Source: Nemertoderma westbladi (taxonomy: Eukaryota; Xenacoelomorpha; Nemertodermatida; Nemertodermatidae). From it: 58,214 bases of DNA. Below the pieces are notes generated by a model. The model was not told where the DNA came from. It searched no databases and was given only the letters and a program-made list of their open reading frames with translations. Where the stretch lies: positions 1 to 58,214 of the forward strand of contig JAUCBJ010000803.1 in NCBI GenBank assembly GCA_032718475.1, given 5' to 3'. Below are positions 32,129 to 44,274 of this stretch, piece after piece (within the stretch, counting starts at the first letter, position 1; each line of letters opens with the position of its first letter). The position numbers and the translations under genes were made by a program.

Positions 32129-34726
32129 GAATTCGACTCTCCCAACTTCCTCCCCACCAAGGGGCGTCGCGTCGGCGGCATTGAAGGTCCAGCTAGATGC
32201 TGTTATCCTTAGCTGGTCGTCCACCTGTCTTTGGTTCCAGTCCTTCACGTAAGCCTGTATTTCGTTGTTGGCACCAATGAAGTTCGTTCCCTTATCCGAT
32301 CTCATGGTATTACTCGTCCCGAAGCGAGCGATCTGTCGGCGTAAACTTAAGACGAAGCTGTTGGTAGATAGATCATTCACCATATCGAGATGGATGGCTC
32401 TACAAGTCATGCATACGAAGATGACACGCCATCTCTTGACTATAGTCCTAGCACGATATACTTCAATAGGGCCAAATAAATCTACACCAGTATTAGTAAA
32501 AGGTGGTTCATAGAAGCTTACTCGTTCCCTAGGTAATTCTGCCTCTCGCTGTGTTAAAGGCCTACTGAATGCTTTCCTACAGGGTATGCAGTTCCTAAGA
32601 ACTTGGTTCAGAGCTCTACGGGGTTTATCAAAATAATAGCGAGTTTGAATTTCGCTAAGAACTCGTTCTCTACCAGCATGATAAAGTTTACTGTGAACAT
32701 CTACAATCATCTTGATTTGTACTTCAAGATTTCTAATGAGTATGGGGAATTTAGTGTCAAAGGATAATGGCGCATTGGTGAGTCTTCCTCCAACACGTAT
32801 TAACCCATCTATCATTGTGCTAGAGAATCGATCCCTTAAGCGCATCTGCGGATTTCTCAACAACAGGAAATACTTTTCGGAATCCTCATAGCATTGCAGG
32901 AGTCTCAGTATCTGCTTATTGGTTTCTTCATGCTCCTGGTGACTAATTTTCTCCTTTAGAAAACGGTCAGATGTCTTATATTTGGGTAAATTTTTAATAA
33001 CATGAACTTGTGCAGATGTCAATGGAGCGGTATCACTAGTGGTCTTCGTCCTGGAGTAGTGATGATGAAAACATCGTCTTAAATATGTGACGGCTTTACA
33101 GAGCCGATTCCAGGAACTGTAGTGATGCATTGCTCTCTGCAGCATGGGTGAGATTCCTTGCGAGACGTCTGGTATTCCAGATTTCCAATCTCTATCTCTA
33201 ATTTCCACAACAGACTTATTTGTGTTGAGGGATTGTGGATCCGAAGCATCATTCCCGGAAGTATGTAATACAGATAGATCGATAGTCGGTTTAAATAACT
33301 TCGATTTACTCGTCCGGGTTTTAGGTTTGACTGTCTCCGCTCCCTTGGCTTGTCTAATCTCCGCCGTAGTAAGGTGAGGAGGCCATTCATCCTCTTCCTT
33401 GCTCAGGAAGTCGGGTCCACCCAACCAATCTGGAGTATCTATCAGTTCCTGTGGAGTTGCTCCCCTGGAGGCGATATCGGCTGGATTAATCGTACCAGGG
33501 CAATGTCTCCATTGATCTATCTTTGTGCGACTAAGAATAATAGCTACCCTGTTAGTAACAAAAACGCTGAACTGACAGACTTCATTGGTTAGATATTCCA
33601 ACACGAGTAAAGCGTCGGTCCAATAAACCGTTTTCTCCAGTGGATAGTCGATTTGTTCCGTTACGTTCCGGCCGATGGCTGTAGCGTATAAAGCCGCCTT
33701 TAACTCCGCTCGAGGAACCTTTAACTTGTTGTTAATCAATGCCTTAGAGGTAACCAAGGCGACTTTGATTCCATCCGGGGTTTCGACTCGCAGATATGCT
33801 ACTATACCTATTCCCATGTCGCTGGCGTCTCCAAACACATGGAGTTGATAGGAATACGTAGGAAGAACATGGCCAAAATATGCACGGGAAATTATAAAGT
33901 TCTCGATGGCAGGTAGAGAATCTTCCCATTTCATCCATTTCTTTAACAATTCTCCCTTAAGCGGATCGTCCCATGAGTGGTTTTCAAGCCACATTTGTTG
34001 TACTAAACTCCGAGCAATCAATATAACTGGGCTAATAAATCCCAATGGGTCGAAATAAGTGCTCAGGATACTTAAACAAATCCGTTTGGTCCGAACTGGA
34101 TTATCTCGCTGTTTTAACTGAAAAAACAGGATGTCTCTTTCAGTGTCCCACTTCAAGCCTAGCGTCTTGGTTTCAGGAAGATCGTCCTTTATTAAGTCTA
34201 GGTCTTTCGTTCCTCGGTCTTCTACCGGTATGGCTTCCAGAAACTCACGGGAGTTGCTAGTGAATTTCGTCAGTCGAAATCCACCTCTTTTCAAACACTC
34301 TACCATTCCTTTTGCGACATCTATGGCTTCTTCTACTGATGGAAGGGACCTTAAATTGTCGTCCATGTATATATTACGTTTTATGTTGTCTATCACTTCT
34401 TTTGAGAAGGAGTCTCGGTTGTCATTCGCAGTTGTTCGCACCACGGAGCAGGCGTTGGAAGGGCTTGATATGATTCCAAAAGCCTGGATGGTCATCCAGT
34501 ACTCTACCGGTTTCTGATTGAGGTCTCCTTCAGGCCACCACAGAAATCTCAGGCTGTCTCTATCTCTATCCAGCGCCTTGACTTGTAAGAACATTCCTTC
34601 TATATCGGAGGCGAACGCGATGGAATATTGTCTTAATCTTAAAAGTATTCCCAACAAAGATTGGAGTAAGTTGGGTCCTGGTAACAACTCGGAATTGAGG
34701 GATTGGCCCATATAGGGCGGAGCCAT
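32129..34726 (-). pseudogene. pol: Element B RT, RNase H and integrase N-terminal part
   Basis: The open frame from 34726 holds RT (QSLNSELLPGPNL, FASDIEGMFLQVK, catalytic YMDD), RNase H (LHVFGDASDMGIG, then PGTINPADIASRG), the integrase zinc domain (HSKLYHAGR, then CIPCRK) and two catalytic Asp motifs (VDLFGPIE, SDKGTNF). It then runs into the inserted ORFX fragment, which removes the third acid. It is out of frame with the upstream 1358-codon ORF by one indel near 34725, at the start of the RT. Apart from these two lesions the sequence looks well preserved. Confidence 0.92.
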
Positions 34727-37700
34727 CGAATACGACTCGTACTTCGTGGGGTTTACCGGGTTTGGGAACGTAATGATGTGTTAAGTAATACATTCTCTCA
34801 GTCACTGGTGTTCCTTCCGGTACTCGCTCCGCGTATCCCTTTGTTATAAATTTCTTCAGCTGAGTTTGGTACATTTCTTTAGCTGAAGCATTAGCCGTAA
34901 GGCGTCGATGTAATTGAGCGATTCTTTTCTCTGCCAAGGGTCTGTTATTTATAAATCTAGGTTCTCGTTTTCGAAATGGTAGGCCGATTTCATATCTACC
35001 TTGGTCCTTTAAAAAACGTGTAGTTGTTTCCTGGATTTGCTTGGCTCTTTCTTCTTCTATCGATAGGGCCTTATCATATGAATTAGGCTCTACCAGTTCT
35101 TGAGTAAAGAATCGTACGGCTAGTTCGTCCCGAGTTCTAGCGTTGTAGCGCTCTATCTCATCGTTTAGTTCGTCATTGTAAGCGATGGGTTCCGATGGGC
35201 GAATCAGTTGACATAGGTTCACCTGATTTTTCCAAGTTTGGTTTTCTGTGAGTAGGTCGATTGTGTTCTCTTCATCGAAGAGTTGGTAGATGTCGTCATT
35301 ATCTGAGGAGTATGGTGTTTCCTCAGTTAGTTCGTCCACCTCACTGCTCTCCACTTCCCAATCGTTTACTTGGCATATTCGTTCTTGTGGCATTCTCTCT
35401 TCGAGAGTCCTGCGGGAAGGGCCAGTAAAGTACCAACCTACTCTAGTTCTTACCGCATAGGTTTGCAGTGGCTGCGGTTGAGCAGGCCGTTTCTCCAATG
35501 TTTCGAGCGCCTCATGCGCGTTTTGGCCGATGAGTATTTGCACTCCAGGATAATCTGTCTGGAATCGAGGTATCTTAAGATGTTGGATACTCTCATCTTC
35601 GTCCCAATTATAAAGGTCTGCCTGAGTAGTAGCGAAGTTCTTTATAGCCACCATTTTTACCGACCTTACACCTTGTGCTCCTAATTTATCCTGGGGGGTG
35701 GACAACACACCTACATAGTAATCTGCCGTTAGGGTAGATTTCCAAACCTGCATAATTCCTGACATATTCAATTTAGTCCGGAATTTGGGTTGTCCAGCAA
35801 AGATATCTTCGGCTAGTTCTTGATCGATGAATGTTCCTGTCCTGCCGGAGTCAAGGAGTGCGTTCACTATGTAACTGTGGTTAGGACCGTGAACTCTTAC
35901 CTGCACTACAGGAAATTCTCTGATTCCTACGTTGGAAGTTGGAGCTTTCCAAGATGGTTGTTTGGCAAAAGTAGTTGGGGGAAACTCATTGTTGGTGTCC
36001 TTTTCATAAGTAAGTGCTCGATACATTGCGGTATTGATTAGATAACAGGATTCGTTGGCGTCGGAGAATTCGTCAGTATAGAATCCTTCCATCTCAGATT
36101 CTTGATCAGTGTCGTTTACATCACTGAATTGGACATGTAGTTCGGGCTCACTTACCTGGCTCGGGTTGTCTCGGTCGAACTCACTGTGTAACAAGATGTG
36201 ATGTTTCGCGCTACATTTTGCACACTTTACGGCGGAGTAACAGGTTCGCCGTTGGTGTCCTGGTCTGAGGCAATTATAGCATAACCGCTTATCCCATACG
36301 ACTGCACGTCTGTCTACAAGGGATTTCTTTAGAAATTCAGCACACGCACTCAAACGGTGGGTACCGTCGCACAGCGCACAGCTAGGTTTTATGTTACTCA
36401 CTTTACCTTGGGTAACCTGATGCACTCTCGTTCTTTGTTCGGGCTTTCTTACGTGCATTCTGTTAGGGGACTGAGGAGGGGTCTTGGCAACCTGTTCTCT
36501 CCTATCGTTGGTTCGAGCTTTGTATTTACTTACGTCTTTTGAGGTTTTGCCAACATAGTAAGATCGATCAGTGTCTTTCCCGCTGTCCTCTTCTTGAGAA
36601 GCTTGGCTTTCGCAGTCGTCAGTGTAACACACCGGTGTTACTCTTCTCCTAGAAGCGGGTTTCTCACTTACCTTATTTTCCGATGTTTTCTCTCTGGACT
36701 GCTTGATGAGTTGTAGTTTTACTTCACCATCTAAGAAGGACATGAGATCAGCCATGGTAGGGCTTCGTCGTTGTTGTTCATTCATATACAACACTTTCTT
36801 GTCCCAGCGTGTACATACTCCACCCTTTGGTAAAGTAGAGACTACTGCTCCAATAACCATGGAACTCTGATATTCATGAGACTTACCTAACCAGTCCAAT
36901 TGTCTACAGATCTCCTGAATCTCATCAGAAAACTCTATAATCCCGCTACTAAGGAAGTTTCGGGGGGCTACTAATTTTGCATACAAATACTTAGCTATGT
37001 TATCCTTGTTACCATACCTGATGTTTAATGTATCCCAAACTTGTCTTAATCCTTCTGGATGTCCAATGAACTTTAACGCCATTAACTTGGGAGGTCCTTC
37101 CAAGCACTTGATGAGGAACCTAAGTTTCTCTCCGTTAGATAGTACAGAGTTCTGTATGCTGTCTTTGTAATATTCATTGAAAGGTAACCATTTCATCTCA
37201 TCTCCATTGAATTTGACGATCTCTCCCACTTTGACCGCTTGGCGGGCTTCTGTTCTAGCCACCTGACGCGTAAAGCTTTCTTGGGCCATCGTGTTATTTA
37301 ATATCGAATTATCGGTATATAAATTTCTCGGATCATTATCAGGTCTATAGGGAACATCATTAACAGCAGGTTTATAATCACCCTTAATAGGGTTTGCTAT
37401 AGGAGTTTCTACTTCACTAGCAGTATAGATGCGTGTAGGCTCCACACCTTGCGCATGTAATACTTCAGACCTAACAGGTTGACACAATGTTACAGGGGGT
37501 ATTGGTATCGCTTTTTGTATATTGACTAATTTGTCGCATTCTAGCGCGATACTTTGTTGCACTTCTTGTATTTCGGCCCTACCTTCCCTTACTGTTCCCT
37601 TAAGTTGGTGGACAGTCTCCTGCATCTGTCCGAGCAGGAGATTCATCCCCCGCCGTCCCTCCTCTACCCACTCGACCGCCGAAGCGGGAGTCGCCAACAT

Positions 37701-38675
37701 TGTAGCGGGCTGACGCGGGACGACGGGAGACAAATCTTTGATTTCTCTCTCAGCGTCCAGGACAGGGATATTCTCACGGACTGTTCTACCGGGTACATGC
37801 AGTGTAGTACTGTGTAAATGGAATTTAGAGTTTGTTTCAGGGAGTACAGGTGTCTCTAGCACCGAAGGGGTGGCTTCGAGAAAAGGCCTAATTATTTCAG
37901 GCTCATCTGTTATAGTAGGGAGTCTGTTGACGGTAATAATTCGGTCTGTGGGTTCTGCACTACCTACTGTTGTGCTAGCTAATTGTCTTCTAACAGCTGG
38001 GGGCAAATCAGGCAATTTATGACGGTGAGATGTTCTTCTACGTCTACTGAGACGAGATTGATTTCCTCCAACTTCAGGATCGGTGGTATCCCCTTCCTCC
38101 GATGATGTATAGCCTTGGCGTTTGGAAGTAGATCGACTCATCATCTGCATTCGACTGTCTGTTAACTGCCTACCGATGCTGTCTTGCGTCTCCTGCAGAT
38201 TTTCTAACTCCAGCTGGGCGGTCTCCTCAGACGCTCTCCGTTCTGCTTCTGCCACTGCCTCCGCCGCCTTTCTTTCCGCCTTTCTGTCTGCTTCTGCTTT
38301 TGCCTCCGCCGCTTTTATTTCCGCTTCGGCCGCTGCTTCTGCCGCCTTTCTGTCTGCTTCTGCTTTTGCCTCCGCCGCTTTTATTTCCGCTTCGGCCGCT
38401 GCTTCTGCCGCCTTTCTTTCCGCCTTTCTGTCTGCTTCTGCTGTTGTCATTGCCGCTGCTATTGCTGCTGCCTTTTTGTCTTCAATCCGCCTTTTCTTTA
38501 CTTGTTCTTCTTGAGCTCTAGCTATGCGGAGACGTTCATCAAATTTAGCTTGGTCCGCAGCTATCATCTCAGTATCGATTGCGTCCAACACAAGTTGGGT
38601 TCCTTCACTATTAGGGGAAAGTCCAGACAGCCGTCTCCTCAACTCTTCGTCTCCTAGGAATCGCTGATAGTCGGA
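34727..38675 (-). pseudogene. gag: Element B gag-protease polyprotein
   Basis: The open frame 38642-34566 includes, in order: an Ala/Glu/Lys-rich helix (about residues 55-140) made of repeated KAAEAKAEADRK-type units; a gag core (FNGDEMKWLPFNEYYKD, then FLIKCLEGPPKLMALKF); three Cys/His motifs (CALCDGTHRLSAC, CYNCLRPGHQRRTC, CAKCSAKHHILLH); a protease active site LLDSGRTGTFID; and then the linker to RT up to VRVVFDGSA. It starts after a frameshift near 38675 and ends at one near 34725. The last 40 or so codons of the open frame overlap the RT in the wrong frame and are not real. Confidence 0.9.
38230..38450. repeat. Coding tandem repeat in element B gag
   Basis: Units of about 66-69 bp built on GCTTCTGCCGCCTTTCTGTC-like sequence repeat about three times. 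On the minus strand they encode an uninterrupted Ala/Glu/Lys helix. Plus-strand ORFs over it are artefacts. Confidence 0.8.
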
Positions 38676-39651
38676 AGAGATAAATGTCGATAGCGTCTCT
38701 AGTTCGCGGTCTCTCTGCTGTCACTTCGCTTTCCGCTTGAGAAAGGGTGGGATCGGTTGGTTCTTCATAGGTTGGTCTCTCAGCCAGCTGGGATTTCCAC
38801 TGGGCAGTTTCTTGTACTTTGAGACTTACCCGCTGGAACCAAGTCTTGACAGCAACCTGCAGCGACGTGTCCTGTCTTCTTTTGGAAGTTTCCTCAAAGG
38901 CTGACAAGATTAGTCTAATGCGTAGGGTTCTTTCGCGTACTTGATATAGCAGCTCTTCCTGCTCTTGAGGTCCTTGGGGTTGTCGAAACAGTTGTTCTTC
39001 TAATCGCTCTAAGGAGCCGAAGAATCCCTGCACATATCATGCTGCCGACCTCTTCCAAACAGCTGGATCCATCGTATCTTTAGTCACTCCCATCCTGTGT
39101 ATGTCTTCCCAAGTAGCTTCGGACAAATCTAACGGGAGTCCGGGTCCGGGAAAGTTCCATTGTGACTCGACAATAGACATCAATTCTTCCCTGGCGTATC
39201 CCGCATAACTATCTTGGGTCGCTCGCTTACTTCTCGCCCAATCGGCTTGATGTTCCTCCACCGCAATCAATATAGTAGTTAGCACTGTGGCAGGAAGGGT
39301 GAGAAGGGGATCCGAGTAGGCTGTAGCAGTCATCTGCACTCCGCGTTCGGGGGTCAGCTCTACAGTATCCGAACTACTGGAGCTATCGGATCGCTGGGAA
39401 CAAGTTTCTTGACTAGGATGTTGCTGCTGTTGGACAGCTGCTTCCTGGTTCCGTTTGACTTGGGCCCGAGTGCCGATGATAGACCTACGGTGTTGGATTA
39501 GCTTAGGGTCTGATACTACTACTGGAGGGATGACCTTTCTTTCAGTAGGAGGTGAGCTGAACTCCTTTCTTAATCGCTCCACACTCCTATCTGTGTCACA
39601 GATGGTTGTATCGATTAGACTGTCTGACAGGTTTTGCTGGGTGTCAGACAT
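38611..39651 (-). pseudogene. gag: Element B gag N-terminal region
   Basis: The ORFs 39651-39037 (starting MSDTQQNLSD) and 39033-38611 are in one frame, separated by TGA at 39037-39039. The reading passes into the 1358-codon frame near 38675 (DYQRFLGDEELRRRLSG). The region is polar, with a Gln/Ser-rich segment and predicted helices, and has no named domain. The ATG at 39649-39651 is a good candidate start, following a leader that is AT-rich and repetitive. Confidence 0.75.
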
Positions 39652-40498
39652 GTTTAGCTATACAGTTGAATGCTTACTGCTATAGTTACAGTTAAAGCAA
39701 GTCTAGTAATTCAGTATGACCGTTGGCCTAGTACCGGTAATTTATTACATTATATTAGAATACCGGTATACACTTATAGTATATATAAGTATTGTAAACT
39801 AGGTTTGTCACAGAGTACCGGTATATAATTTTAGCACAAATATATATAAATATATAATAGGCCTATCGTGAATACCGGTATGCAGCTTACACTTATAGTA
39901 TATATAAGTATAATTATGAACTAGAATTAATTACAGAATACCGGTATGATTTCAGCTCAAATTTATAGAAATAAATATAATAAGCCTATGGTAAATACCG
40001 GTATGTCAATTATTTTTAGAATAATTGAATTTCTGAATATTTTAGGGTTACTTGGTTACTTTAACTTACTTTGTTACCGTTATTTAAGCAGTAGTCCAAC
40101 TGATATTGAGACCTAGTTGTTGTATGGCAGGCCTACTATTTATAAATCGTTTGAGTTGATTTATAATAGATATATAAAGTAAATATATAAGATATGATAT
40201 ATAAGTAAAATCTCAATAAAAAACCAGGGTGGCCGTCCCTGATTAAATACTAAGACCTACCAGTATACAATAATCAAAATCGAATAATACTAATGTACTT
40301 ATACTGGAAGTACCGGTTAGGACAGTTGGGCCTACGGACCTACAGAAGTACCGGTTCTGGCAGTTGGACCTACGGACCTACAGCAGTACCGGTTCTGGCA
40401 GTTGGGCCTACTGACCTACAGAAGTACCGGTTCAGGTTTACCGGTCGACCGGTACTTTCAACTTTATTGCTTACTGCAATAAAGACAATAACTGTTAT
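39652..40498 (-). other. Element B leader with tandem repeats
   Basis: The 5' leader between LTR and gag. At 40310-40440 a 38-bp unit starting GTACCGGTTCTGGCAGTTGG repeats three times plus a part copy. At about 39769-40003 two units of about 115-120 bp share ACACTTATAGTATATATAAG and TACCGGTAT. No convincing primer-binding site beginning TGG was found next to the LTR. Confidence 0.7.
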
Positions 40499-41690
40499 TG
40501 TACGCGCTTTTTAAGACCTTTAGCAGTTTAACCTGCCAAAATTTATATGTCTTTTGGTTTATAAATAGACTTTAGAAATTGACAAATATTTAATACCAAT
40601 AAACACAACATTAGCAGAAGCCAGCCTAGTGCGCGTCCATTCACCCGCTGGATATACCCGGGAGACTGGATTCTGAGGGCTTAGATTATTATTGCAGTGT
40701 AAGCTTACTGTATTATTCGATTGATCGTTAATAATAATTTCTGACTAATATTATTCACTTTCGGGAAATATTAACAGTTCCTTTTAGGACGTGGCGCTCT
40801 ATTTAGGTAAACAGAGATATGACTTGTACTAAACACAACGGTAAGTCGGTAAGGCTTATGATTCACGTATGAGGCGCATTCTTTAGGAAATGCTTAGTTA
40901 TCAGTCACAACCATGCACACTACCGGTAACACACAATACTGCTCACTAATTTGCCGACCGTCAATGAATTTTATCATGTATAAAGAGAACAGCAACTGAC
41001 TCATGTAGTGCTTATCAAATAGCATTAAATTCACTACAAACCACAATAATATAAGTCGCAATCGCTATATATAACCCGTCTCTCTAACCTGTAGTGTATC
41101 AAGAAAATTGGGAAATTTGGGTTCTTTATAGATGTTCTCCAAATAATATTCAACCAACTGATACAAATATGACAACAGTAAATAGCAGTATAATAATGTA
41201 TGTTGAACCGATAATGCAATACTGAATGGAGTTGCACCGATTGTTATGAATTGATAACAGTTATACGCTCTATAATTTAAGCCTACTAATGTTTCTTCTA
41301 AAGTATGAAAACGAATTGACTCTAGAGCCGGTGTTCCTGGCCTAGATAGAAACAACAACAGTATCAAGAAAAACAGTAAGACTGAACACTCCTAGCACGA
41401 TCGGCCAAATATCTCCACATCGACAGAAAAAATCGCTCTGATTGGCTGTTAAGCTAAACAAAGAACCATGTGTCCATTGGCCGTTTCCATGTCAGCAACC
41501 AGCTGTTAGATGTCGTAATCTGAATCATCAAGGCTAAGCTGTGCCAGGGTATTTTACGCATTGCGGGTTTTTTGCCTTACCATGTCCACCAAAGCACACA
41601 TATCGAAGAATGACTTTTATGTCCGTTAAAACACCTATAACGGTACCTTGCGGGCGAGGGGGACTGAGTATATCCGCAAAAGCTTTTACA
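40499..41690 (-). repeat. Element B 5' LTR
   Basis: 1192 bp, about 99 percent identical by eye to 23918-25112. On the minus strand it starts TGTAAAAG and ends GCGTACA, adjacent to the leader. The outer flank is a T run, as on the other side. Confidence 0.95.
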
Positions 41691-42626
41691 TTTTTTGTAC
41701 AAAATGTGTGGAATGGGTCAACTCAATATCAAGTATTAATTGGTGGACATAGTCTTGACATTTTGTAAAATAACTCAAGAACTAATGACTCTATTCTTAT
41801 TTTGAAGGTGTCTTCACCCACTATATCGATCATTTCTGTGACGTGTCTATTCGTGATTCCTTGAGATAATTCAAAATATCATTTTTAGTGTATTTGTCCA
41901 TATCACATCAAGGCGGTAATGTTGACTTGTGCCGGACTTCACATTTTCTGCGATATCTCAAGAACTATTCGCTCTACGTTTGTTTTGGAGGTGTCTACCC
42001 CCACTAAATCGGCCATTATCGGTTCTAATGAGCATAATATGAATGCAGTAGGAGAACTCAAAGTTGGCCATCGCGAAAATTGAGAATAATCATCACTTGC
42101 GCCAAAGAGTATGTTCTGGTCATGTGCCTGTGGCACTAGTTCCCTTGATCCAAAAATTAAAATTTTGGTATCTAACTAAGTTTGGACCCATTTGATGCAT
42201 GCAGGAAGTTCTTTCTTTGTGTCATTGATCTTTCATTAATGTGTTATATTGCTATTACATTTCATTATGGCGCATCGCGATGGCTCAAAATTTCAACCCT
42301 CTTGGGATCCGTGAAGATATAGACGAAATTTAAAGAAATTTTTTTTGCCTTATTTTTTTACCATTTGGCAACTTTTGTGCACCGGTAGAACAATGAAATC
42401 GAAAAACCACTGAGCACAGAAATTCGCAGAAATTGAATGCAAACCCCAAACTTCATCACCTTTACCGATATCGCGATATATCGGAGCCAGTATCTTCTAT
42501 CCCAGATATCTCTAAAAAGTGGGAAAACGGTTTCCATGAAATTCTGCATCAGACAGGATATGTTTCAAAAATTTGTCTTTTTGGTCAGAAAATGCGCTAC
42601 CCCCCCCCCCCCCCCCCCCCCCTTAA

Positions 42627-44014
42627 AAATATGAAACTTATTCTGTAGATGTATAAATGTGAGACTGTTGTATTCATCTATTGTCATCTTTTTTTAGTAA
42701 AAAACAATAATCTTACAGTATATATGTTTAAAACCAAGCATCACCCTATAGAAACAATATTAACTTATATTGTGACGGGACCTTGGAGTTGGCAGTATAG
42801 ATCCCGACCGGTGTGTTATACGCGTCGCTGCGTCTGTAGGCTGCTGAGGCTGTTGTCTGGATATATATATATAGTAGGCCAAAGGCCGTTCAAATAACTG
42901 AGTTTTACTGCCATTGTTTTATAATCGCAGTAATCAATAATAGCACAGTCAGAATATAATAGTACGGTAGCGACGACGGTTAAAACTGTTCCGGTCTCAC
43001 AACTGCATAGGAACCAACTGAACCAGTAATCATACTAAAATAACTACAACGGTTATATTATCATTGACACATACTAAATTACCTCTACACTACTGAGTGG
43101 CCTGAGTATCCAATAGATGCGCTCTAATCACTCCCAATGTGCTCTCCCACCCACCATTGGCTTAACCTGATTAATTGTCACCGCACCACTCCCTGTTGCC
43201 GCTGTCCCTGCGTGCTAGCCTTTCTAGCCTGTTTGTCCCTCTGAGGTGGTTTGACCTCTCAACTCTCCCTGTGGCTTGCGGCGTGTATCGCCTTAGTTGG
43301 TTGTGAGGTGACATTATTATTGGTAATGTCACCTCACCAATTATAATTGGTAAAATGCCACTAGTAAAATTTTCGGTGGGTAGTGCAGGGAATTGAATCC
43401 GCTTACACTCGCCCCCATGCTATCTTCCCGGTGAGAAGATAGCATCAACCACAAGTGCTCTTCAATTATGCTGCAATCCAATCTAGTATTGGATGTGGGG
43501 TGGAATTTTCTTCTCGGGCTCGGCTTTCCAGGCCAGCCCCCATGGGTCTGTTATCACTACCCATCCTTGGTACATCTGCGAGCTAAGCTGTACCAAGGCA
43601 TCTGGCGTCTCTGTTTTAGATGATCTAAACCTTCGTAGGTACCAAACATTGAGTGATAATTATTGCCGTTATACGGCTATCAGCTGATAAGGCGATACAT
43701 TGATCGAAGTGAACATAGGGATTAATCCCATAACAATTTTAGTTAAACAATATTTAACTTTTTTGGCCACTATTCTTTGCGAAAATTCGAAATTCGAAAA
43801 AATGAAAATTGGCATAATTTGGCATGCCAAAAGAACAATTTGGAGTTTGAAAAAACTATTGAAAAATAAAACAAATATTCCACCATTCTTAAACATATTA
43901 ACATTAGAAAAAGGATTATAAAACATCAAATAATATTCCTCTCTCTACTTGAATTTAAAAAAATTATACCAATTGAAAACACTGGGAAATATACGGTTTT
44001 AATGTTCTCCTTAC
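42627..44014. other. Intergenic or intronic stretch with two hairpins
   Basis: No gene. A perfect 14-bp inverted repeat GTGAGGTGACATTA lies at 43303-43316/43324-43337 with a 7-nt loop. A perfect 11-bp one, ATGCTATCTTC, lies at 43417-43427/43435-43445, also with a 7-nt loop. The block from about 42770 to 43690 is richer in GC than its surroundings, starts TGTGACGGGACC and contains GGGAATTGAATCC, so an LTR or SINE remnant is possible but unproven. 43700-43960 is AT-rich. Confidence 0.5.
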
Positions 44015-44274
44015 CATTGCACCAATGATCCTGGTTCCCATGCCGCTATCGATTCTGTTGTAAACCGTGACATGTTCAATAGATCTCTCCACACCAAGAT
44101 CGAGCCACCACCAAGAAGTACCGCTCTGATCAGTACTGAAACAGATTGTACCATCGAACCAATCACCGTCATAGATACCATCAATAGCAAGGTAAGGAAA
44201 GCCATCAGCAACTACAGAGTCGCTACCAGTAGTGAGGCCAGTAAGATTTAACTTCGTTTCGGTTGTAAATTGAA
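44015..44274 (-). CDS. F-type lectin (fucolectin) domain, N-terminal exon
   Basis: An acceptor (AACTCTATTTTCAG, minus strand) precedes a 260-base open segment. It contains LAIDGIYDGDWFDGTICFST, WWWLDLGVERSIEHVTVYNR and RIIGAM, then the donor GTAAGG. The pattern (AxDGxxDG, C, WWxVDLGxxxxIxxVxxYNR) is the first half of F5/8 type C fucolectin domains. It starts in phase 1 and ends in phase 0. The exon at 14566-14761 starts in phase 0 and ends in phase 1, so the two together form a symmetric 1-1 module as expected for a shuffled extracellular domain. The product would bind fucose-containing glycans outside the cell. An alternative start is the in-frame ATG at 44350 with a hydrophobic stretch, but the strong acceptor makes an internal exon more likely. 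Confidence 0.78.

Larger units (their letters stand above)
23918..41690 (-). mobile_element. BEL/Pao retrotransposon B, 17.8 kb, two LTRs
   Basis: Direct LTRs (40499-41690 as 5' LTR, 23918-25112 as 3' LTR on the minus strand) flank gag, protease, RT, RNase H, integrase, a 1.6-kb spacer and ORFX. The LTRs start TGTAAAAG and end GCGTACA on the minus strand. They differ at only about ten positions by eye, so the insertion is young. T-only flanks on both sides fit a short target duplication (TTTT). The length is well above the 5-9 kb usual for BEL elements, because of ORFX and the spacer. Lesions: a TGA in gag, frameshifts in gag, RT and ORFX, and an insertion in integrase. Confidence 0.93.
22345..42626. 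mobile_element. TTAA-flanked palindromic element with poly-G ends, split by BEL element B
   Basis: The left end reads TTAA (22345-22348) followed by about 22 G; the right end reads about 22 C followed by TTAA (42623-42626). Sequence from about 22380 to 23917 is the inverted repeat of about 42600 down to 41700, with clear base-level similarity throughout (for example ATGCATGCAGGAAGTTCTTT on the right arm). BEL element B sits near the centre and a second palindromic MITE sits in the left arm. The element itself is therefore about 1.8 kb. TTAA flanks recall piggyBac-type target duplications, but no transposase is present. Confidence 0.7.

Noticed and set aside
32115-32135. GATATCGAATTC, resembling a cloning-vector polylinker
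   Set aside because: Only these 12 bases match; the flanks are integrase and ORFX sequence, so vector contamination is not supported.
38122-38514. 130-codon Ala/Ser-rich plus-strand ORF
   Set aside because: Shadow of the coding tandem repeat in element B gag on the other strand.
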